Part shown: positions 42,608 through 59,178 of the stretch, piece after piece
Numbering within the stretch: the first letter of the stretch is position 1
How the letters are laid out: each line of letters opens with the position of its first letter
NCBI GenBank assembly: GCA_025363435.1
Contig: JANYDY010000051.1
Location: forward strand, 1 to 64,000
DNA: 64,000 nucleotides
Direction of reading: 5' to 3'
Source: Betaproteobacteria bacterium
GTDB lineage: Bacteria; Pseudomonadota; Gammaproteobacteria; Burkholderiales; SG8-41
Notes under the pieces: generated by a model
Told to the model about the DNA's origin: nothing
Database searches by the model: none
The model's input: only the letters and a program-made list of their open reading frames with translations
Program-made: the position numbers and the translations under genes

Positions 42608-43972
42608 ATGAACCTGCTTACCACAATTGCGGCTTTTGTTTTCGCGCTCGGAACCTTGATCGTCATCCACGAGTTCGGTCATTACCTGGTGGCTCGCTGG
42701 TGCGGTGTCAAAGTGCTGCGGTTTTCGCTCGGTTTCGGCCGTCCTTTGTTGTGCGTGACGCGCGGGCGTGATCGTACCGAATGGGTGATCGCGGCATTCC
42801 CGCTAGGCGGCTACGTCAAAATGCTCGATGAACGGGAAGGCGAGGTCGCGCCGGAAGATCTGCCGCGCGCATTTAACCGGCAATCAGTAACACGACGTTT
42901 CCTGATTGTGCTGGCGGGGCCGGTGGCAAATTTCCTGCTCGCGATCGCGCTTTACTGGGTTGTTTTTGTCAGCGGCATACCCGGCATCCGGCCGGTCATC
43001 GGCGCGATCGTGCCGGATTCGCCTGCGGCGCACGCGCAGCTGGCCAGCGGCGACATCATCGTCAAAATCGGCTCGCAGCCGGTGGCTACGTGGCAGGATG
43101 CACGCTGGCATCTGCTCAAATTCGCCGTTGACCGCCGGCCGGTCTCGCTGGAAGTGCATAACGAGCGCGGTGAAATCTACTGGCGAAATCTGGATTTGTC
43201 CGGCCTTAAACCCGAGGCGTTCGACGGTGATTTTCTGCGCGCGCTGGGATTTGCACGAATGCAGCCGCCGCTGCCGCCAATGATTGGCCGCCTGCTTCCG
43301 GGCGGTGCCGGTGAACGCGCGGGATTGCTAGCGGAAGATCTGGTCATCGCCGTTGACCGGGTTGCAATCGCGCGCTGGGATCAACTGGTGAGTGTTATCT
43401 ATTCGAGTCCGGGAAAACGCCTCTCGTTTGAAATAAAACGCGGCGAACAGATACTCGAAATAGCGGTGACCCCCGACCCGATACTGGAAAAGTCGGTCAG
43501 CATCGGGCGCATAGGCGCAACACCGCATATCGACCGCAATGCGATGCAAAAATACATGGTCGAAGTTCGTTATGGCGTGCTGGAAAGTGTGCCCAAGGCG
43601 CTCGAGCGCACCTGGGATACGTCAGTATTCAGCCTGCAAATGCTCGGTAAAATGATGGTCGGCGAAATCTCGTTGAAGAACCTGAGCGGGCCGATTACGA
43701 TTGCCGACTACGCCGGACAATCCGCCCAGGTCGGCTGGATTTCCTATGTCGTATTTCTGGCCCTCATCAGCATCAGTCTGGGCGTGCTAAACCTGCTGCC
43801 CATCCCCTTATTGGATGGGGGGCATTTGATGTATTATATGCTTGAAATTTTTAAGGGAAGTCCGCTTTCCGAGAAGACGATGGCGATCGGCCAGCAGATC
43901 GGAATGGCGCTGCTGCTGGTATTGATGGTGTTTGCGATCTACAACGACATTACGCGACTGGTGAACGGCTGA
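42608..43972 (+). CDS. rseP: RIP metalloprotease RseP
   Basis: 454-residue site-2 protease in the inner membrane. The zinc motif HEFGH lies in the first helix (TLIVIHEFGHYLVA), two PDZ domains follow in the periplasm (around 115-290), and LLDGGH (LNLLPIPLLDGGHLMYY) forms the third metal site. It cleaves the anti-sigma factor RseA to release sigma-E. The ATG at 42608 gives the usual MNLLTTIAAFV start; the longer frame lies in dxr. Neighbour bamA encodes a protein whose misassembly sigma-E reports. Confidence 0.95.
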   Translation: MNLLTTIAAFVFALGTLIVIHEFGHYLVARWCGVKVLRFSLGFGRPLLCVTRGRDRTEWVIAAFPLGGYVKMLDEREGEVAPEDLPRAFNRQSVTRRFLIVLAGPVANFLLAIALYWVVFVSGIPGIRPVIGAIVPDSPAAHAQLASGDIIVKIGSQPVATWQDARWHLLKFAVDRRPVSLEVHNERGEIYWRNLDLSGLKPEAFDGDFLRALGFARMQPPLPPMIGRLLPGGAGERAGLLAEDLVIAVDRVAIARWDQLVSVIYSSPGKRLSFEIKRGEQILEIAVTPDPILEKSVSIGRIGATPHIDRNAMQKYMVEVRYGVLESVPKALERTWDTSVFSLQMLGKMMVGEISLKNLSGPITIADYAGQSAQVGWISYVVFLALISISLGVLNLLPIPLLDGGHLMYYMLEIFKGSPLSEKTMAIGQQIGMALLLVLMVFAIYNDITRLVNG

Positions 43973-43973
43973 C

Positions 43974-46250
43974 ATGAACTTGGGCAAGCGACTGGCGGTA
44001 CTCATAATCGGCTTGATAGCGGCGCTGAACGCCTGCGCTTTTGACCCGTTTGTCGTCAAGGACATCAGGGTCGAAGGCATTCAGCGCGTCGAGGCCGGTA
44101 CCGTGTTCAGCTACCTTCCGGTGAAGGTCGGCGACACCATGACCGATGAAAAAGCCTCGCAGGCAATTCGTTCGTTGTTCGCTACCGGTTTTTTCAAAGA
44201 CGTCAGCCTCGAAGTCGACAGCGGGGTTCTGATCATCATTATTCAGGAGCGGCCTTCGGTCGCCCAGATTGATATCAACGGGGCCAAAGAATTCAACAAA
44301 ACCGACCTGTTGAAGGGTTTGCGCGCCATGGGGCTTGCTGAAGGCCTGATTTTTGACCGCGGGTTGCTCGACAAGGCAGAACAGGAACTCAAACGTCAGT
44401 ACGTAAGCCGTGGCAAGTATGCAGCGCAAATTACGACCACGGCGACGCCGCTGGAACGAAATCGTGTGGCCGTGCGCTTCGATATCGTCGAGGGCGATGT
44501 TGCGAAAATCCGCCAGATCAGCATTATTGGCAACAAATTATTCAAGGAATCGGACTTGCTTGGCAATTTCAAGCTGCGCACACCCGGATTAATGACTTGG
44601 TACACCAAGGACGACCAGTACTCCAAACAGAAGCTGGCGGGTGATATCGAGGCGTTGAAATCCTATTATCTCGATCGCGGTTACCTCGAATTCAACGTTG
44701 ACTCGACCCAGGTCTCGATCACGCCCGACAAAAAGGACGTTTATATTTCAATCGGTGTTACGGAAGGTCCGCAGTTTTCCGTGTCGAATGTGAATGTGTC
44801 CGGCGACATGCTGCTGCTGCCGCGCGAAGAAGCGCTGAAGCTGGTGCAACTCAAGGCAGGGGACATTTTCTCGCGCGCCAAATTGACTGAATCGACCAAA
44901 GCGATCAGCGACCGTCTCGGCAACGATGGTTATGCTTTTGCCAACGTTAATGCGGTGCCGGATATAGACCGCGAAAAGCGCAGCGTTTCGTTTACTTTGG
45001 TCATCGATCCGGGTCGTCGTGTTTACGTACGAAGAATCAACGTCGCCGGCAATACCAAAACGCGCGACGAGGTAATTCGGCGCGAAATGCGGCAACTCGA
45101 AGGCGGCTGGTATTCGGCGGATAAAATTACGAAATCGAAACAGCGCGTAGACCGGCTTGGATACTTCAACGATGTGAGTGTTGAAACGCCTTCGGTCGCC
45201 GGCACTGCGGACCAGGTCGATGTCAATCTGAGCGTCGTCGAAAAGCCGACCGGCAACATCATGCTGGGCGCCGGTTATGGCAGCACGGAAGGCTTGGTGC
45301 TTAGCGGCGGCGTTGCGCAGCAAAACGTGTTCGGCACCGGAAATTATCTTGGCGTGCAGGTCAATACCAGCAAGGTCAACACGGTTTATTCGCTGTCCTT
45401 TACCCAACCGTACTGGACCGTCGACGGAGTAAGCCGCGGTTTCGACATCTACAAGCGCAATTCCGATCCGTCAGCGATCGGCGCGGGTTTGTACCGCACA
45501 AAAACTCTTGGCGCCAATGGCAGAATAGGCGTGCCGTTTACCGATATCGACAATCTCACGCTCGGCCTGGGCTACGAAGAAACGAACATCACGACTTTCG
45601 TCGACAGCCCGGCGCGTATCCTGGCCTATGTAACGACATTTGGCAGCGCCAATACGACGATACCGGCGACACTTTCCTGGAACCGCGATACGCGCGACAG
45701 TGCCATCTATACAACCAAGGGCGGCACCCAGCGCGGCATACTGGAGACAGGAATACCCGGTGGCTCGCTGCGCTACTACAAACTCGGCTACCAGAATCAA
45801 CGCTACTTCCCGCTCAGTTCCAAATTTACGCTTTATCTGAATGGAGAAGCCGGCTACGGCGCCGGACTGGATGGTCGGCCGTTGCCGTTTTTCAAGAATT
45901 ACTATCTGGGCGGCGTCACATCGGTGCGGGGCTTTTCGACCTCAACGATCGGCCCGAAATACAGCGACGGTTCAGCCGTTGGCGGCAGCAAAAAAATTCT
46001 GGGTAATGCCGAGATATTGTTCCCGGTACCCGGCATGACAAATGACAAATCAATTCGGCTGAGCGCGTTTGTCGACACCGGCCTGGTAGGCGAGTCATAT
46101 ACATTTGCCGACCTTCGCGCATCGGCCGGTCTGGGCATAACCTGGGTCTCGCCGTTCGGTCCGATCAAGATCAGCGTCGCCAATGCGTTTCGCAAGCAGC
46201 CCGGCGATTCCACACAGAAACTCCAGTTTACTTTCGGACAACAGTTTTAA
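43974..46250 (+). CDS. bamA: outer membrane protein assembly factor BamA
   Basis: 758-residue Omp85 protein that folds beta-barrels into the outer membrane. A signal peptide (first ~22 residues) is followed by five POTRA domains (FVVKDIRVEGIQRVEAGTVF is the first) and a C-terminal 16-strand barrel from ~430. VRGFSTSTIGPK is the VRGF loop motif in the barrel, and FTFGQQF ends in the aromatic residue typical of outer-membrane proteins. It starts one base after rseP and is followed by skp. Confidence 0.97.
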   Translation: MNLGKRLAVLIIGLIAALNACAFDPFVVKDIRVEGIQRVEAGTVFSYLPVKVGDTMTDEKASQAIRSLFATGFFKDVSLEVDSGVLIIIIQERPSVAQIDINGAKEFNKTDLLKGLRAMGLAEGLIFDRGLLDKAEQELKRQYVSRGKYAAQITTTATPLERNRVAVRFDIVEGDVAKIRQISIIGNKLFKESDLLGNFKLRTPGLMTWYTKDDQYSKQKLAGDIEALKSYYLDRGYLEFNVDSTQVSITPDKKDVYISIGVTEGPQFSVSNVNVSGDMLLLPREEALKLVQLKAGDIFSRAKLTESTKAISDRLGNDGYAFANVNAVPDIDREKRSVSFTLVIDPGRRVYVRRINVAGNTKTRDEVIRREMRQLEGGWYSADKITKSKQRVDRLGYFNDVSVETPSVAGTADQVDVNLSVVEKPTGNIMLGAGYGSTEGLVLSGGVAQQNVFGTGNYLGVQVNTSKVNTVYSLSFTQPYWTVDGVSRGFDIYKRNSDPSAIGAGLYRTKTLGANGRIGVPFTDIDNLTLGLGYEETNITTFVDSPARILAYVTTFGSANTTIPATLSWNRDTRDSAIYTTKGGTQRGILETGIPGGSLRYYKLGYQNQRYFPLSSKFTLYLNGEAGYGAGLDGRPLPFFKNYYLGGVTSVRGFSTSTIGPKYSDGSAVGGSKKILGNAEILFPVPGMTNDKSIRLSAFVDTGLVGESYTFADLRASAGLGITWVSPFGPIKISVANAFRKQPGDSTQKLQFTFGQQF

Positions 46251-46304
46251 TACCGCGCCAGACAAATACTGGCGGCACGACAGAACCAAAGCAAGGAGAG
46301 CAAC

Positions 46305-46814
46305 TTGAATAAACCGGCTATCTGGGCACTTTTTAGTCTGCTAGTTGGCATTCTTGTCAGCACGGCAGGCTCGGCGGCTGATTTGAAAGTCGGATTTATC
46401 GATGCGGAACGGATCAACCGTGAGTCGGTTCCGGCTGAGCGCGCAACCAAGAAGCTGGAAAAAGAATTTGCGCCGCGTGAGCAGGAATTGCGCAAGCTGG
46501 AACAGCAGATCAAGGCGCTGCAGGGACAGATCGAAAAAGACGGACTGACCATGAGCGAATCCGACCGGCGCAACAAGGAAACAGAGCTGGGCCGTCAGAC
46601 CCGTGAATTTCAACGCCTGCAAAGAGAATTCCGCGAAGATCTGAATTTGCGTCGTAACGAAGAGCTTGCTGCGTTGTTTGAACGCGCCAACAAAGTCATT
46701 AAACAGATTGCCGAAGCGGAGAAATTCGATTTGATCATTCAGGAAGCGGTCTACCGCAGCCCGCGGATCGACATTACGGAAAAGGTGTTGAAAGCGCTTG
46801 CCTCGGACAAATAA
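46305..46814 (+). CDS. skp: periplasmic chaperone Skp (OmpH family)
   Basis: 169-residue trimeric jellyfish chaperone. Signal peptide (residues 1-24), then VGFIDAERINRESVPAERAT and a long charged coiled coil (LRKLEQQIKALQGQIEKDGL) forming the tentacles. It holds unfolded outer-membrane proteins for BamA. The start is TTG, preceded by AAGGAG six bases away. The last 17 bases run close to the lpxD ribosome site. Confidence 0.9.
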   Translation: MNKPAIWALFSLLVGILVSTAGSAADLKVGFIDAERINRESVPAERATKKLEKEFAPREQELRKLEQQIKALQGQIEKDGLTMSESDRRNKETELGRQTREFQRLQREFREDLNLRRNEELAALFERANKVIKQIAEAEKFDLIIQEAVYRSPRIDITEKVLKALASDK

Positions 46815-46878
46815 GTCTCCGTCCGGAAACGTATCGGTCAAACGGAGCGCCGGCGTCAGCGCGCTGCCGGAGCAAATT

Positions 46879-47925
46879 TTGGAAAAGCGCAAAGCATATA
46901 CTCTCGGTCAGATTGTCCGGCAGCTCGGCGGAGAGTTAATCGGCGACGCCCGCATCCGCATTCACCAGGTCGCCGCACTCGAATCAGCGCAGGCCGGAAA
47001 CATTTCCTTTCTGGTGCAGGCGCGCTATATCGCGCAACTCAAAAACACCGCCGCATCGGCAGTCATAATGGGGTTGGAATCACGGGATGCCACGGCGCTG
47101 CCGCGTATCCTGTGCAAAAACCCCCATGCGTATTACGCAGCAGTGGCCGGCTTGTTGAATCCCCCCGCGCAGGAACGGCCCGGCATACATAAATCGGCGG
47201 TCGTCGACAAATCTGCGCGCGTCGCAAAAACCGCCCATGTCGGCCCCTGCGCGGTCATCGCGAAGGGCGCGCGCATCGGTGCCAATTGCATCGTCGGCGC
47301 CGGTTGTTTCGTCGGCAAAGACAGCAGCATAGGCGCAGATACGCGCCTCTATGCCAACGTCACGATTTATCAGAATTGCCGGCTTGGCGATCGCTGCATC
47401 GTGCACGCCGGCGTGGTTATCGGTGCCGATGGATTCGGCATCGCCAAAGACGGTGCGATCTGGAAGAAGATACCGCAGATCGGCGGTGTCACGATCGGTG
47501 ACGACGTTGAGGTCGGCGCTAATACCACGATTGATCGCGGCGCGCTCGACGACACGTTGATCGGCAACGGTGTCAAACTGGATAATCAGATTCAGATCGC
47601 TCACAACGTGTCGATCGGCGACAATACCGCCATCGCCGCCTGCGTCGGCATTGCCGGCAGCGCAAAAATCGGCAAAAACTGTGCGTTGGGCGGCGCTTCG
47701 ATGATTTACGGCCACATCACGATTGCCGATAATGTCAGCGTATCGGCCGGCACGCTGATCATGAAGTCGCTCGAGGAACCCGGTACTTACACCGGCGTAT
47801 TTCCGTTCTCGAGTCATCAACGCTGGCTCAAGAACGCAACACATTTGCGCCAGCTCGACGAATTGGTCAAACGGGTGCGGGTACTCGAAAGCCGGTCGGG
47901 AAAAACAGGGAAAGAACAGCCATGA
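46879..47925 (+). CDS. lpxD: UDP-3-O-acylglucosamine N-acyltransferase
   Basis: 348-residue left-handed beta-helix enzyme adding the second 3-hydroxyacyl chain in lipid A synthesis. An N-terminal uridine-binding domain ([17 protein letters not shown]) is followed by hexapeptide repeats ([20 protein letters not shown]). Catalytic His is in [12 protein letters not shown] choose the TTG at 46879 with GGAG six bases upstream, because an earlier TTG at 46798 overlaps skp and adds 27 atypical residues. It overlaps fabZ by four bases. Confidence 0.92.
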   Translation: MEKRKAYTLGQIVRQLGGELIGDARIRIHQVAALESAQAGNISFLVQARYIAQLKNTAASAVIMGLESRDATALPRILCKNPHAYYAAVAGLLNPPAQERPGIHKSAVVDKSARVAKTAHVGPCAVIAKGARIGANCIVGAGCFVGKDSSIGADTRLYANVTIYQNCRLGDRCIVHAGVVIGADGFGIAKDGAIWKKIPQIGGVTIGDDVEVGANTTIDRGALDDTLIGNGVKLDNQIQIAHNVSIGDNTAIAACVGIAGSAKIGKNCALGGASMIYGHITIADNVSVSAGTLIMKSLEEPGTYTGVFPFSSHQRWLKNATHLRQLDELVKRVRVLESRSGKTGKEQP

Positions 47926-48380
47926 GCGGTATGGACATACATCAGATACTGCAGTTTCTGCCGCATCGCTACCCGTTTCTGCTGGTAGACCGCGTGCTTT
48001 CGTACGAGCCCGGCAAAAAAATCGTTGCCTTGAAAAATGTGACGATAAACGAACATTTTTTTGCCGGTCACTTTCCGCACCACCCGGTGATGCCCGGCGT
48101 CTTGATTATTGAAGCGCTCGCGCAAGCCGCCGCTATCCTGACCTTCAAAACCCATGATCGCAAGGCCGACGATAATTCGGTCTATTATTTTGTTGGCATT
48201 GACAAAGCGCGATTCAAACGCCCGGTAACGCCCGGTGACGCGCTCGAACTGCATGTCGAGATCAAGCGTTTCGCCCGCGGTATCTGGTGGTTTTCGGCGC
48301 AGGCGATGGTCGGCGACCAGCTAGCTACCGAAGCAGAGCTGATGTGCACCTTGCGCACCATCGAAAACAAAGCGGAATAG
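47922..48380 (+). CDS. fabZ: 3-hydroxyacyl-[ACP] dehydratase FabZ
   Basis: 152-residue hot-dog dehydratase of fatty acid elongation. The catalytic His is in [20 protein letters not shown] and Glu in the following helix; [14 protein letters not shown] is the N-terminal signature. It competes with LpxA/LpxD for 3-hydroxyacyl-ACP, which explains the conserved lpxD-fabZ-lpxA-lpxB order. Translational coupling with lpxD is likely. Confidence 0.97.
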   Translation: MSGMDIHQILQFLPHRYPFLLVDRVLSYEPGKKIVALKNVTINEHFFAGHFPHHPVMPGVLIIEALAQAAAILTFKTHDRKADDNSVYYFVGIDKARFKRPVTPGDALELHVEIKRFARGIWWFSAQAMVGDQLATEAELMCTLRTIENKAE

Positions 48381-48386
48381 CGGCGC

Positions 48387-49169
48387 ATGTCTGTCACCAG
48401 AATTCACTCGACCGCGATCGTCGAGCCCGGCGCCAAGTTGGCTGCAGACGTGGAGATCGGCCCATATGCGGTGATAGGCGCCAATGTCGAAATCGGCGCC
48501 GGCACCCGCATCGGCGCGCATACCGTGATTGCCGGCCACACCAGCATCGGTAAAAATAACGAAATTTTCCAGTTCGCATCCCTCGGCGCAGCGCCGCAGG
48601 ACAAGAAATATGCGGGAGAACCGACGCGTCTTGAAATAGGCGACCACAATACCATACGTGAATTCTGCACCTTCAATGTCGGCACCGTGCAGGATGCGGG
48701 CGCAACGCGCCTCGGCAATGACAACTGGATGATGGCATACGTGCATCTGGCCCACGATTGCCAGATCGGCAACCACACGATCTTTGCCAACAATTCACAA
48801 CTGGCAGGGCATGTGCATGTCGCCGACCATGCGATTCTTGGCGGTTTCACGGCAGTGCATCAATTCTGTCGTATCGGCTCGCACAGCATTACCGCCATCG
48901 GCACTGTTGTTCTGCAGGATATCCCGCCGTTCGTCACCGCCTCGGGCAATACCGCGCAACCCTATGGCATTAACAGCGAAGGGCTCAAGCGTCGCGGATT
49001 TTCCGCTGATGCGATTATAAGAATTAAAAGAGCTTATAAAACATTATACAAATCCGGCCTCGGCCTCGACGACGCCCGGCGCGAAATTACCGCAATGGTT
49101 GGCGAATGTCCGCAACTGCAACTGCTGATCGATTTTCTAGGCGCCTCCACTCGTGGCATCATCCGCTGA
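48387..49169 (+). CDS. lpxA: UDP-N-acetylglucosamine acyltransferase
   Basis: 260-residue homotrimeric beta-helix enzyme, the first step of lipid A synthesis. Hexapeptide repeats fill residues 1-180 (IHSTAIVEPGAKLAADVEIG), with catalytic His in YVHLAHDCQIGNH and substrate loops near GGFTAVHQFCRIG. A C-terminal helical domain follows. It begins six bases after fabZ and its end overlaps lpxB by 17 bases. Confidence 0.97.
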   Translation: MSVTRIHSTAIVEPGAKLAADVEIGPYAVIGANVEIGAGTRIGAHTVIAGHTSIGKNNEIFQFASLGAAPQDKKYAGEPTRLEIGDHNTIREFCTFNVGTVQDAGATRLGNDNWMMAYVHLAHDCQIGNHTIFANNSQLAGHVHVADHAILGGFTAVHQFCRIGSHSITAIGTVVLQDIPPFVTASGNTAQPYGINSEGLKRRGFSADAIIRIKRAYKTLYKSGLGLDDARREITAMVGECPQLQLLIDFLGASTRGIIR

Positions 49170-50337
49170 AGGGCCGGCGCCAACTACGATCGGCATCGTC
49201 GCCGGCGAAACCTCAGGTGACCTGCTCGGCAGCCAGTTGATAGCGGCGCTGCGCCGGCTCATCCCTGCAGTCCAGTTCCAGGGAATCGGCGGTCCGCGCA
49301 TGGAAGCCGCCGGCATGGACGTCTGGTATCCGCTGGAAAAACTTGCGGTGCGCGGTTATGTCGAGGTGCTGCGCAACTTTGCCGAGATCATCGGCATTCG
49401 GCGCAAGCTGAAGCAGCGTTTTTCCCGTCGGCCGCCCGAGCTGTTCATCGGCATAGACGCACCGGATTTCAATCTGTCGCTGGAGGCGCATCTCAAGCGT
49501 ATCGGTGTGCCGACCGTGCATTACGTCAGCCCTGCGATCTGGATGTGGCGCCGCGAACGCCTGCCGAAAATAAAACGGGCGGTCAGCAAAATCCTCACGC
49601 TCTTTCCGTTTGAAGCCAGGCTATATGAAAACGCGGGCGTCGCTGCCGACTTTGTCGGTCATCCGCTGAACGATATGCTCGATGCCGTACCGCGCGGCAA
49701 GGCGGCGCGCGAGCAATTAAAACTGCCGCTGGAAATTCCCATTTTCACCCTGATGCCGGGCAGCCGCCGGAGTGAAATCGAGCACATGGCGGCCCTGTTC
49801 ATAGAAACCGCAAGGGCGATTTCACGCCAGTTGCCGAAAGCGCAATTTCTGGTGCCGCTGGCAACGCGGGAAACGCGCGATATGTTCGAGACGGCGCTGT
49901 ACCGCAACGACGCGGCCGAACTGCCGCTGACCATCATGTTCGGCCACGCGCACGAGGCGATGGCAGCCAGCGACGTGGTACTGCTTGCATCCGGTACTGC
50001 GACACTGGAAGCAGCGCTATTGGGCAAACCGATGGTGATTGCCTACCGCATGCCGGCCGCAAGTTACTGGCTGTTGAAGGGCAGGGGTTACCTGCCTTAT
50101 TACGGGTTGCCGAATATTCTATGCGAAAAATTTGTCGTGCCGGAATTCATTCAGGATGACGCGACCACCGGCAATCTGTCACAGGCCATGCTAAACCTCT
50201 ATCGCGACGCTGTCGTGCGCGAACGGCTCGAACACAAATTTGAAGAGCTGCGCGCGAGTCTAGGTCATGGCGCCGCCGAGCAGGCGGCCCGCGCGGTCGT
50301 CGCCGTGCTTGAGAAAAATCGTGATCTGCGGCGTTGA
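49153..50337 (+). CDS. lpxB: lipid-A-disaccharide synthase
   Basis: 394-residue GT-B glycosyltransferase joining UDP-2,3-diacylglucosamine with lipid [19 protein letters not shown] is the N-terminal signature, with [21 protein letters not shown] and [14 protein letters not shown] further along. The start is GTG inside the lpxA 3' end. With lpxA and lpxD it completes early lipid A synthesis; lpxC, lpxH and lpxK are outside the window. Confidence 0.96.
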   Translation: MASSAEGPAPTTIGIVAGETSGDLLGSQLIAALRRLIPAVQFQGIGGPRMEAAGMDVWYPLEKLAVRGYVEVLRNFAEIIGIRRKLKQRFSRRPPELFIGIDAPDFNLSLEAHLKRIGVPTVHYVSPAIWMWRRERLPKIKRAVSKILTLFPFEARLYENAGVAADFVGHPLNDMLDAVPRGKAAREQLKLPLEIPIFTLMPGSRRSEIEHMAALFIETARAISRQLPKAQFLVPLATRETRDMFETALYRNDAAELPLTIMFGHAHEAMAASDVVLLASGTATLEAALLGKPMVIAYRMPAASYWLLKGRGYLPYYGLPNILCEKFVVPEFIQDDATTGNLSQAMLNLYRDAVVRERLEHKFEELRASLGHGAAEQAARAVVAVLEKNRDLRR

Positions 50338-50893
50338 CGAGGCCGGGCGCGGTCCGCTCGCCGGGCCGGTATACGCAGCGGCGGTGGTGCTGGGCAATTG
50401 GCATGGCATCAGCGGCCTTGCCGACTCGAAGAAGCTCAGTGCCAAACGCCGCGAAACGCTTGCTGCACAAATAAAAATGCACGCCACCGCGTGGTTTGTC
50501 GCCAGCGCCACTGTTGAAGAAATCGACGAGATCAATATTTTGCAGGCAACCTTGCTTGCCATGCGGCGCGCGGTTGAAGGTCTGACCATCAAGCCGGATG
50601 AAGTGCTGGTCGATGGTCTGTTCGTGCCGAAAGTTAGCATGCGCGCACGCGCTATCGTACGCGGCGATGACAGCGTTGCAGAAATTTCCGCGGCATCAAT
50701 TCTTGCCAAAACCTCCCGCGATGCGCATATGCTCGAATTGCATCAGCGCTTTCCGCAATACGGTTTCGACCGCCACAAAGGCTATCCGACCGCGGCGCAT
50801 CTGGCAGCGTTGCGCGAAAACGGCGTTTCTATCGTGCACCGGCGTTCGTTCGCGCCGGTGCGGGCGCTCATGCGTGCCGGAAGTGCGCAGTGA
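50321..50893 (+). CDS. rnhB: ribonuclease HII
   Basis: 190-residue nuclease that cuts RNA in RNA-DNA hybrids and single ribonucleotides in DNA. The catalytic motif [13 protein letters not shown] carries Asp/Glu; a further Asp is in VDGLFVP, and [14 protein letters not shown] holds the last acidic positions. I prefer the GTG at 50321, giving [11 protein letters not shown], over an ATG at 50267 that would overlap lpxB by 71 bases and add an atypical basic N-terminus. It overlaps the next gene by four bases (GTGA). Confidence 0.9.
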   Translation: MICGVDEAGRGPLAGPVYAAAVVLGNWHGISGLADSKKLSAKRRETLAAQIKMHATAWFVASATVEEIDEINILQATLLAMRRAVEGLTIKPDEVLVDGLFVPKVSMRARAIVRGDDSVAEISAASILAKTSRDAHMLELHQRFPQYGFDRHKGYPTAAHLAALRENGVSIVHRRSFAPVRALMRAGSAQ

Positions 50894-51678
50894 AGCACAT
50901 CAGTTCAGCGGATAACGCGCAATACCGCAACCTGCTGAAGCTCGCGCAATCGTCACGCGAGCGGCGCAAGGCCGGTTTGTCGCTGCTGGACGGCGTGCAT
51001 CTGGTTTCTGCCTACGGCGAACGCTTTGGCGCACCGATGGAGGTCGCGATCAGCGAATCGGCATTAGCGAATGCGGAAATCAGCGCGTTGCTCAAGTCTC
51101 TGCAGCCACTCTCGCCGCTGGTATTGCCGGATGGGTTGTTCGCGGCGATTTCGACCGTCGCAACGCCGACCGGCATCATCGCCTCGATCGCAACACCACG
51201 CGCACCGGCGCTGCCAGCCAGCCTCGAAACCTGCCTGCTGCTCGAAGACATCCAGGACCCCGGCAATCTCGGTTCGATTTTGCGCAGCGCCGCCGGCGCC
51301 GGCATCAAACATATCTGCCTGTCAAAAACCTCGGTGCACAGCTGGTCGCCACGCGTTCTGCGTGCGGGCATGGGCGCGCACTTCATGCTCGACATCCACG
51401 AGCAGTGCGACCTGGTTGAAATCGCGCGCGGTTTCTCCGGTCGCGTCATCGTCACGGTAAAAAACGCGCAGAAAAGCGTGTTCGAAACCGACCTGACCGG
51501 CACGCTTGCAATGGTATTCGGCAATGAAGGCGCGGGCGTCTCGCCGGAATTGCAGGCGATTGCGCATGCAGCGGTAACGATCCCGATGCCGGGTGCTGTC
51601 GAATCGCTCAACGTTGCCGCGGCGGCGGCGATCTGCCTGTTCGAGCGAGTGCGTCAGATCAAGAGCAGCGGCAACTGA
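50890..51678 (+). CDS. TrmH/SpoU-family RNA 2'-O-methyltransferase
   Basis: 262-residue SPOUT methyltransferase. An N-terminal substrate-binding domain ([19 protein letters not shown]) is followed by the knotted catalytic domain with motif [21 protein letters not shown], motif [15 protein letters not shown], and motif [23 protein letters not shown]. It uses SAM to methylate a 2'-hydroxyl in rRNA or tRNA; the target cannot be fixed, with 23S rRNA likely. GTG start overlaps rnhB. Confidence 0.88.
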   Translation: MKHISSADNAQYRNLLKLAQSSRERRKAGLSLLDGVHLVSAYGERFGAPMEVAISESALANAEISALLKSLQPLSPLVLPDGLFAAISTVATPTGIIASIATPRAPALPASLETCLLLEDIQDPGNLGSILRSAAGAGIKHICLSKTSVHSWSPRVLRAGMGAHFMLDIHEQCDLVEIARGFSGRVIVTVKNAQKSVFETDLTGTLAMVFGNEGAGVSPELQAIAHAAVTIPMPGAVESLNVAAAAAICLFERVRQIKSSGN

Positions 51679-51681
51679 AAA

Positions 51682-52506
51682 TCAGTAAATCCGCCGCACT
51701 AGTTTCGCTTCCTGCAATATAGTTGTCGCCAGTTCTTCCACCGACTTGCTGGTGGCATCGAGAAACGGAATGTTTTCCCGCCGCATCATCGCTTCGGCCT
51801 CGCGCACCTCGAATTCGCAATTGCTCAGCGTCGCGTAAGTGCTGCCGGGGCGACGCTCATTGCGGATCTGCTGCAGGCGCTCCGGCTTGATGGTCAGACC
51901 GTAAAGCTTCGCGCGCAGATTCTTCACCTGTCCCGGCAGCTGCTGGTTGGCGAAATCCTCGGGGATCAGCGGATAATTTGCCGCACGAATGCCGAACTGC
52001 ATGGCGAGATACAAACAGGTGGGTGTTTTGCCGCAACGTGATACGCCGACCAGTATCACATCCGCCTCGCTTATTTCCCGTGTGCTCGCGCCGTCGTCGT
52101 GGCCGAGCGAATAATTCACCGCCTCGATGCGGTGATGGTAATTGGCAAAATCGTTGGCGCTGTGGGATTTTCCGACCGCGTGCAGGGCGGCTACGCCGAG
52201 TTCTTTTTCCATTGGTTTAATGAAAATTTCAAAACAATCGAGAAACAGGGCATTGGCCCTGGACACGACCACCGCAATGTCGGAATTGACCAGCGTGCTG
52301 AAGATGAGCGGGCGCACGCCGTCGCCAGCGCCCTGGTCGTTGATTTGACGAATCGTCGCCTCGGCCTTGGCGACGGTATCGATAAAGGGCAGGGTGACCT
52401 CATTAAACGCCACCATTTCGAACTGCGTCAGCAGGCTGTGGCCGAGCATCTCCGCGGTAATGCCGGTACGATCGGAAATAAAAAAGGCGCTGCGTTTTTG
52501 CGGCAT
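51682..52506 (-). CDS. ppsR: phosphoenolpyruvate synthase regulatory protein
   Basis: 274-residue bifunctional kinase/pyrophosphorylase (DUF299) that inactivates PEP synthase by ADP-dependent threonine phosphorylation and reactivates it with phosphate. It begins [20 protein letters not shown]; the P-loop-like [16 protein letters not shown] is intact. The ATG at 52506 gives MPQKRSAFF; a longer frame to 52563 lies in the promoter region. It is divergent from its target ppsA, 71 bases apart. Confidence 0.95.
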   Translation of the reverse strand: MPQKRSAFFISDRTGITAEMLGHSLLTQFEMVAFNEVTLPFIDTVAKAEATIRQINDQGAGDGVRPLIFSTLVNSDIAVVVSRANALFLDCFEIFIKPMEKELGVAALHAVGKSHSANDFANYHHRIEAVNYSLGHDDGASTREISEADVILVGVSRCGKTPTCLYLAMQFGIRAANYPLIPEDFANQQLPGQVKNLRAKLYGLTIKPERLQQIRNERRPGSTYATLSNCEFEVREAEAMMRRENIPFLDATSKSVEELATTILQEAKLVRRIY

Positions 52507-52534
52507 CGCAATGTTCCGTGGAGAGATAATCGGT

Positions 52535-52563
52535 AAAATAGCCGCTTTTGGTGCTTTGCACAA
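52535..52563 (-). promoter_or_regulatory. candidate ppsR promoter
   Basis: On the minus strand TTGTGC (52558-52563) and TATTTT (52535-52540) are spaced 17 bases, about 28 bases before the ppsR ATG. The same short interval must also hold the ppsA promoter, so the two may interfere with each other. Moderate fit to consensus. Confidence 0.35.
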
Positions 52564-52577
52564 TCGGTGGCCACAGG

Positions 52578-54965
<2,388 letters not shown>

Positions 54966-54989
54966 GTTGCCGCCGGCGGCCGATTTTCA

Positions 54990-55018
54990 TTGAGCCGCGC
55001 AGTTGTTTGGGCTAGAAT
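54990..55018 (+). promoter_or_regulatory. sigma-70 promoter of pyrG
   Basis: TTGAGC (54990-54995) and TAGAAT (55013-55018), 17-base spacing, ending 21 bases before the pyrG ATG. This implies a very short mRNA leader of about 14-16 bases. No run of initially transcribed G residues of the Bacillus pyrG attenuation type is present. Confidence 0.6.
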
Positions 55019-55033
55019 ACGAAAACGGTATGA

Positions 55034-56710
<1,677 letters not shown>

Positions 56711-56718
56711 GCCTTGCC

Positions 56719-58859
<2,141 letters not shown>

Positions 58860-58870
58860 CGATTGCGGAC

Positions 58871-59170
58871 GTGAAATATCTGACGCTGGCGCTGGCAGCC
58901 TTGATTGCACTGCTGCAATATCCGATGTGGCTCGGCAAGGGCGGCTGGTTGCGCGTCTGGGATACCGATCAGCAATTGCAGGCGCAATATGAAAAAAACC
59001 GCAAACTACAAGTACGCAATGTCGCACTCGATGCCGAAGTGCGCGACCTCAAGCAAGGCCTCGATGCAGTTGAAGAACGCGCGCGCAGCGAACTCGGCAT
59101 GATCCGCCAGGACGAAATGTTTTTTCAGGTCATGGACGAACGACGCAACAACGCGCCGCCGGCCAAATAA
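58871..59170 (+). CDS. ftsB: cell division protein FtsB
   Basis: 99-residue bitopic membrane protein of the FtsQLB complex. A single N-terminal membrane helix ([20 protein letters not shown]) is followed by a leucine-zipper-like coiled coil ([20 protein letters not shown]) in the periplasm and [17 protein letters not shown], the FtsQ-binding tail. GTG is the start that places the helix first; an upstream frame overlaps eno. The eno-ftsB order is conserved in proteobacteria. Confidence 0.93.
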   Translation: MKYLTLALAALIALLQYPMWLGKGGWLRVWDTDQQLQAQYEKNRKLQVRNVALDAEVRDLKQGLDAVEERARSELGMIRQDEMFFQVMDERRNNAPPAK

Positions 59171-59178
59171 AATCCACG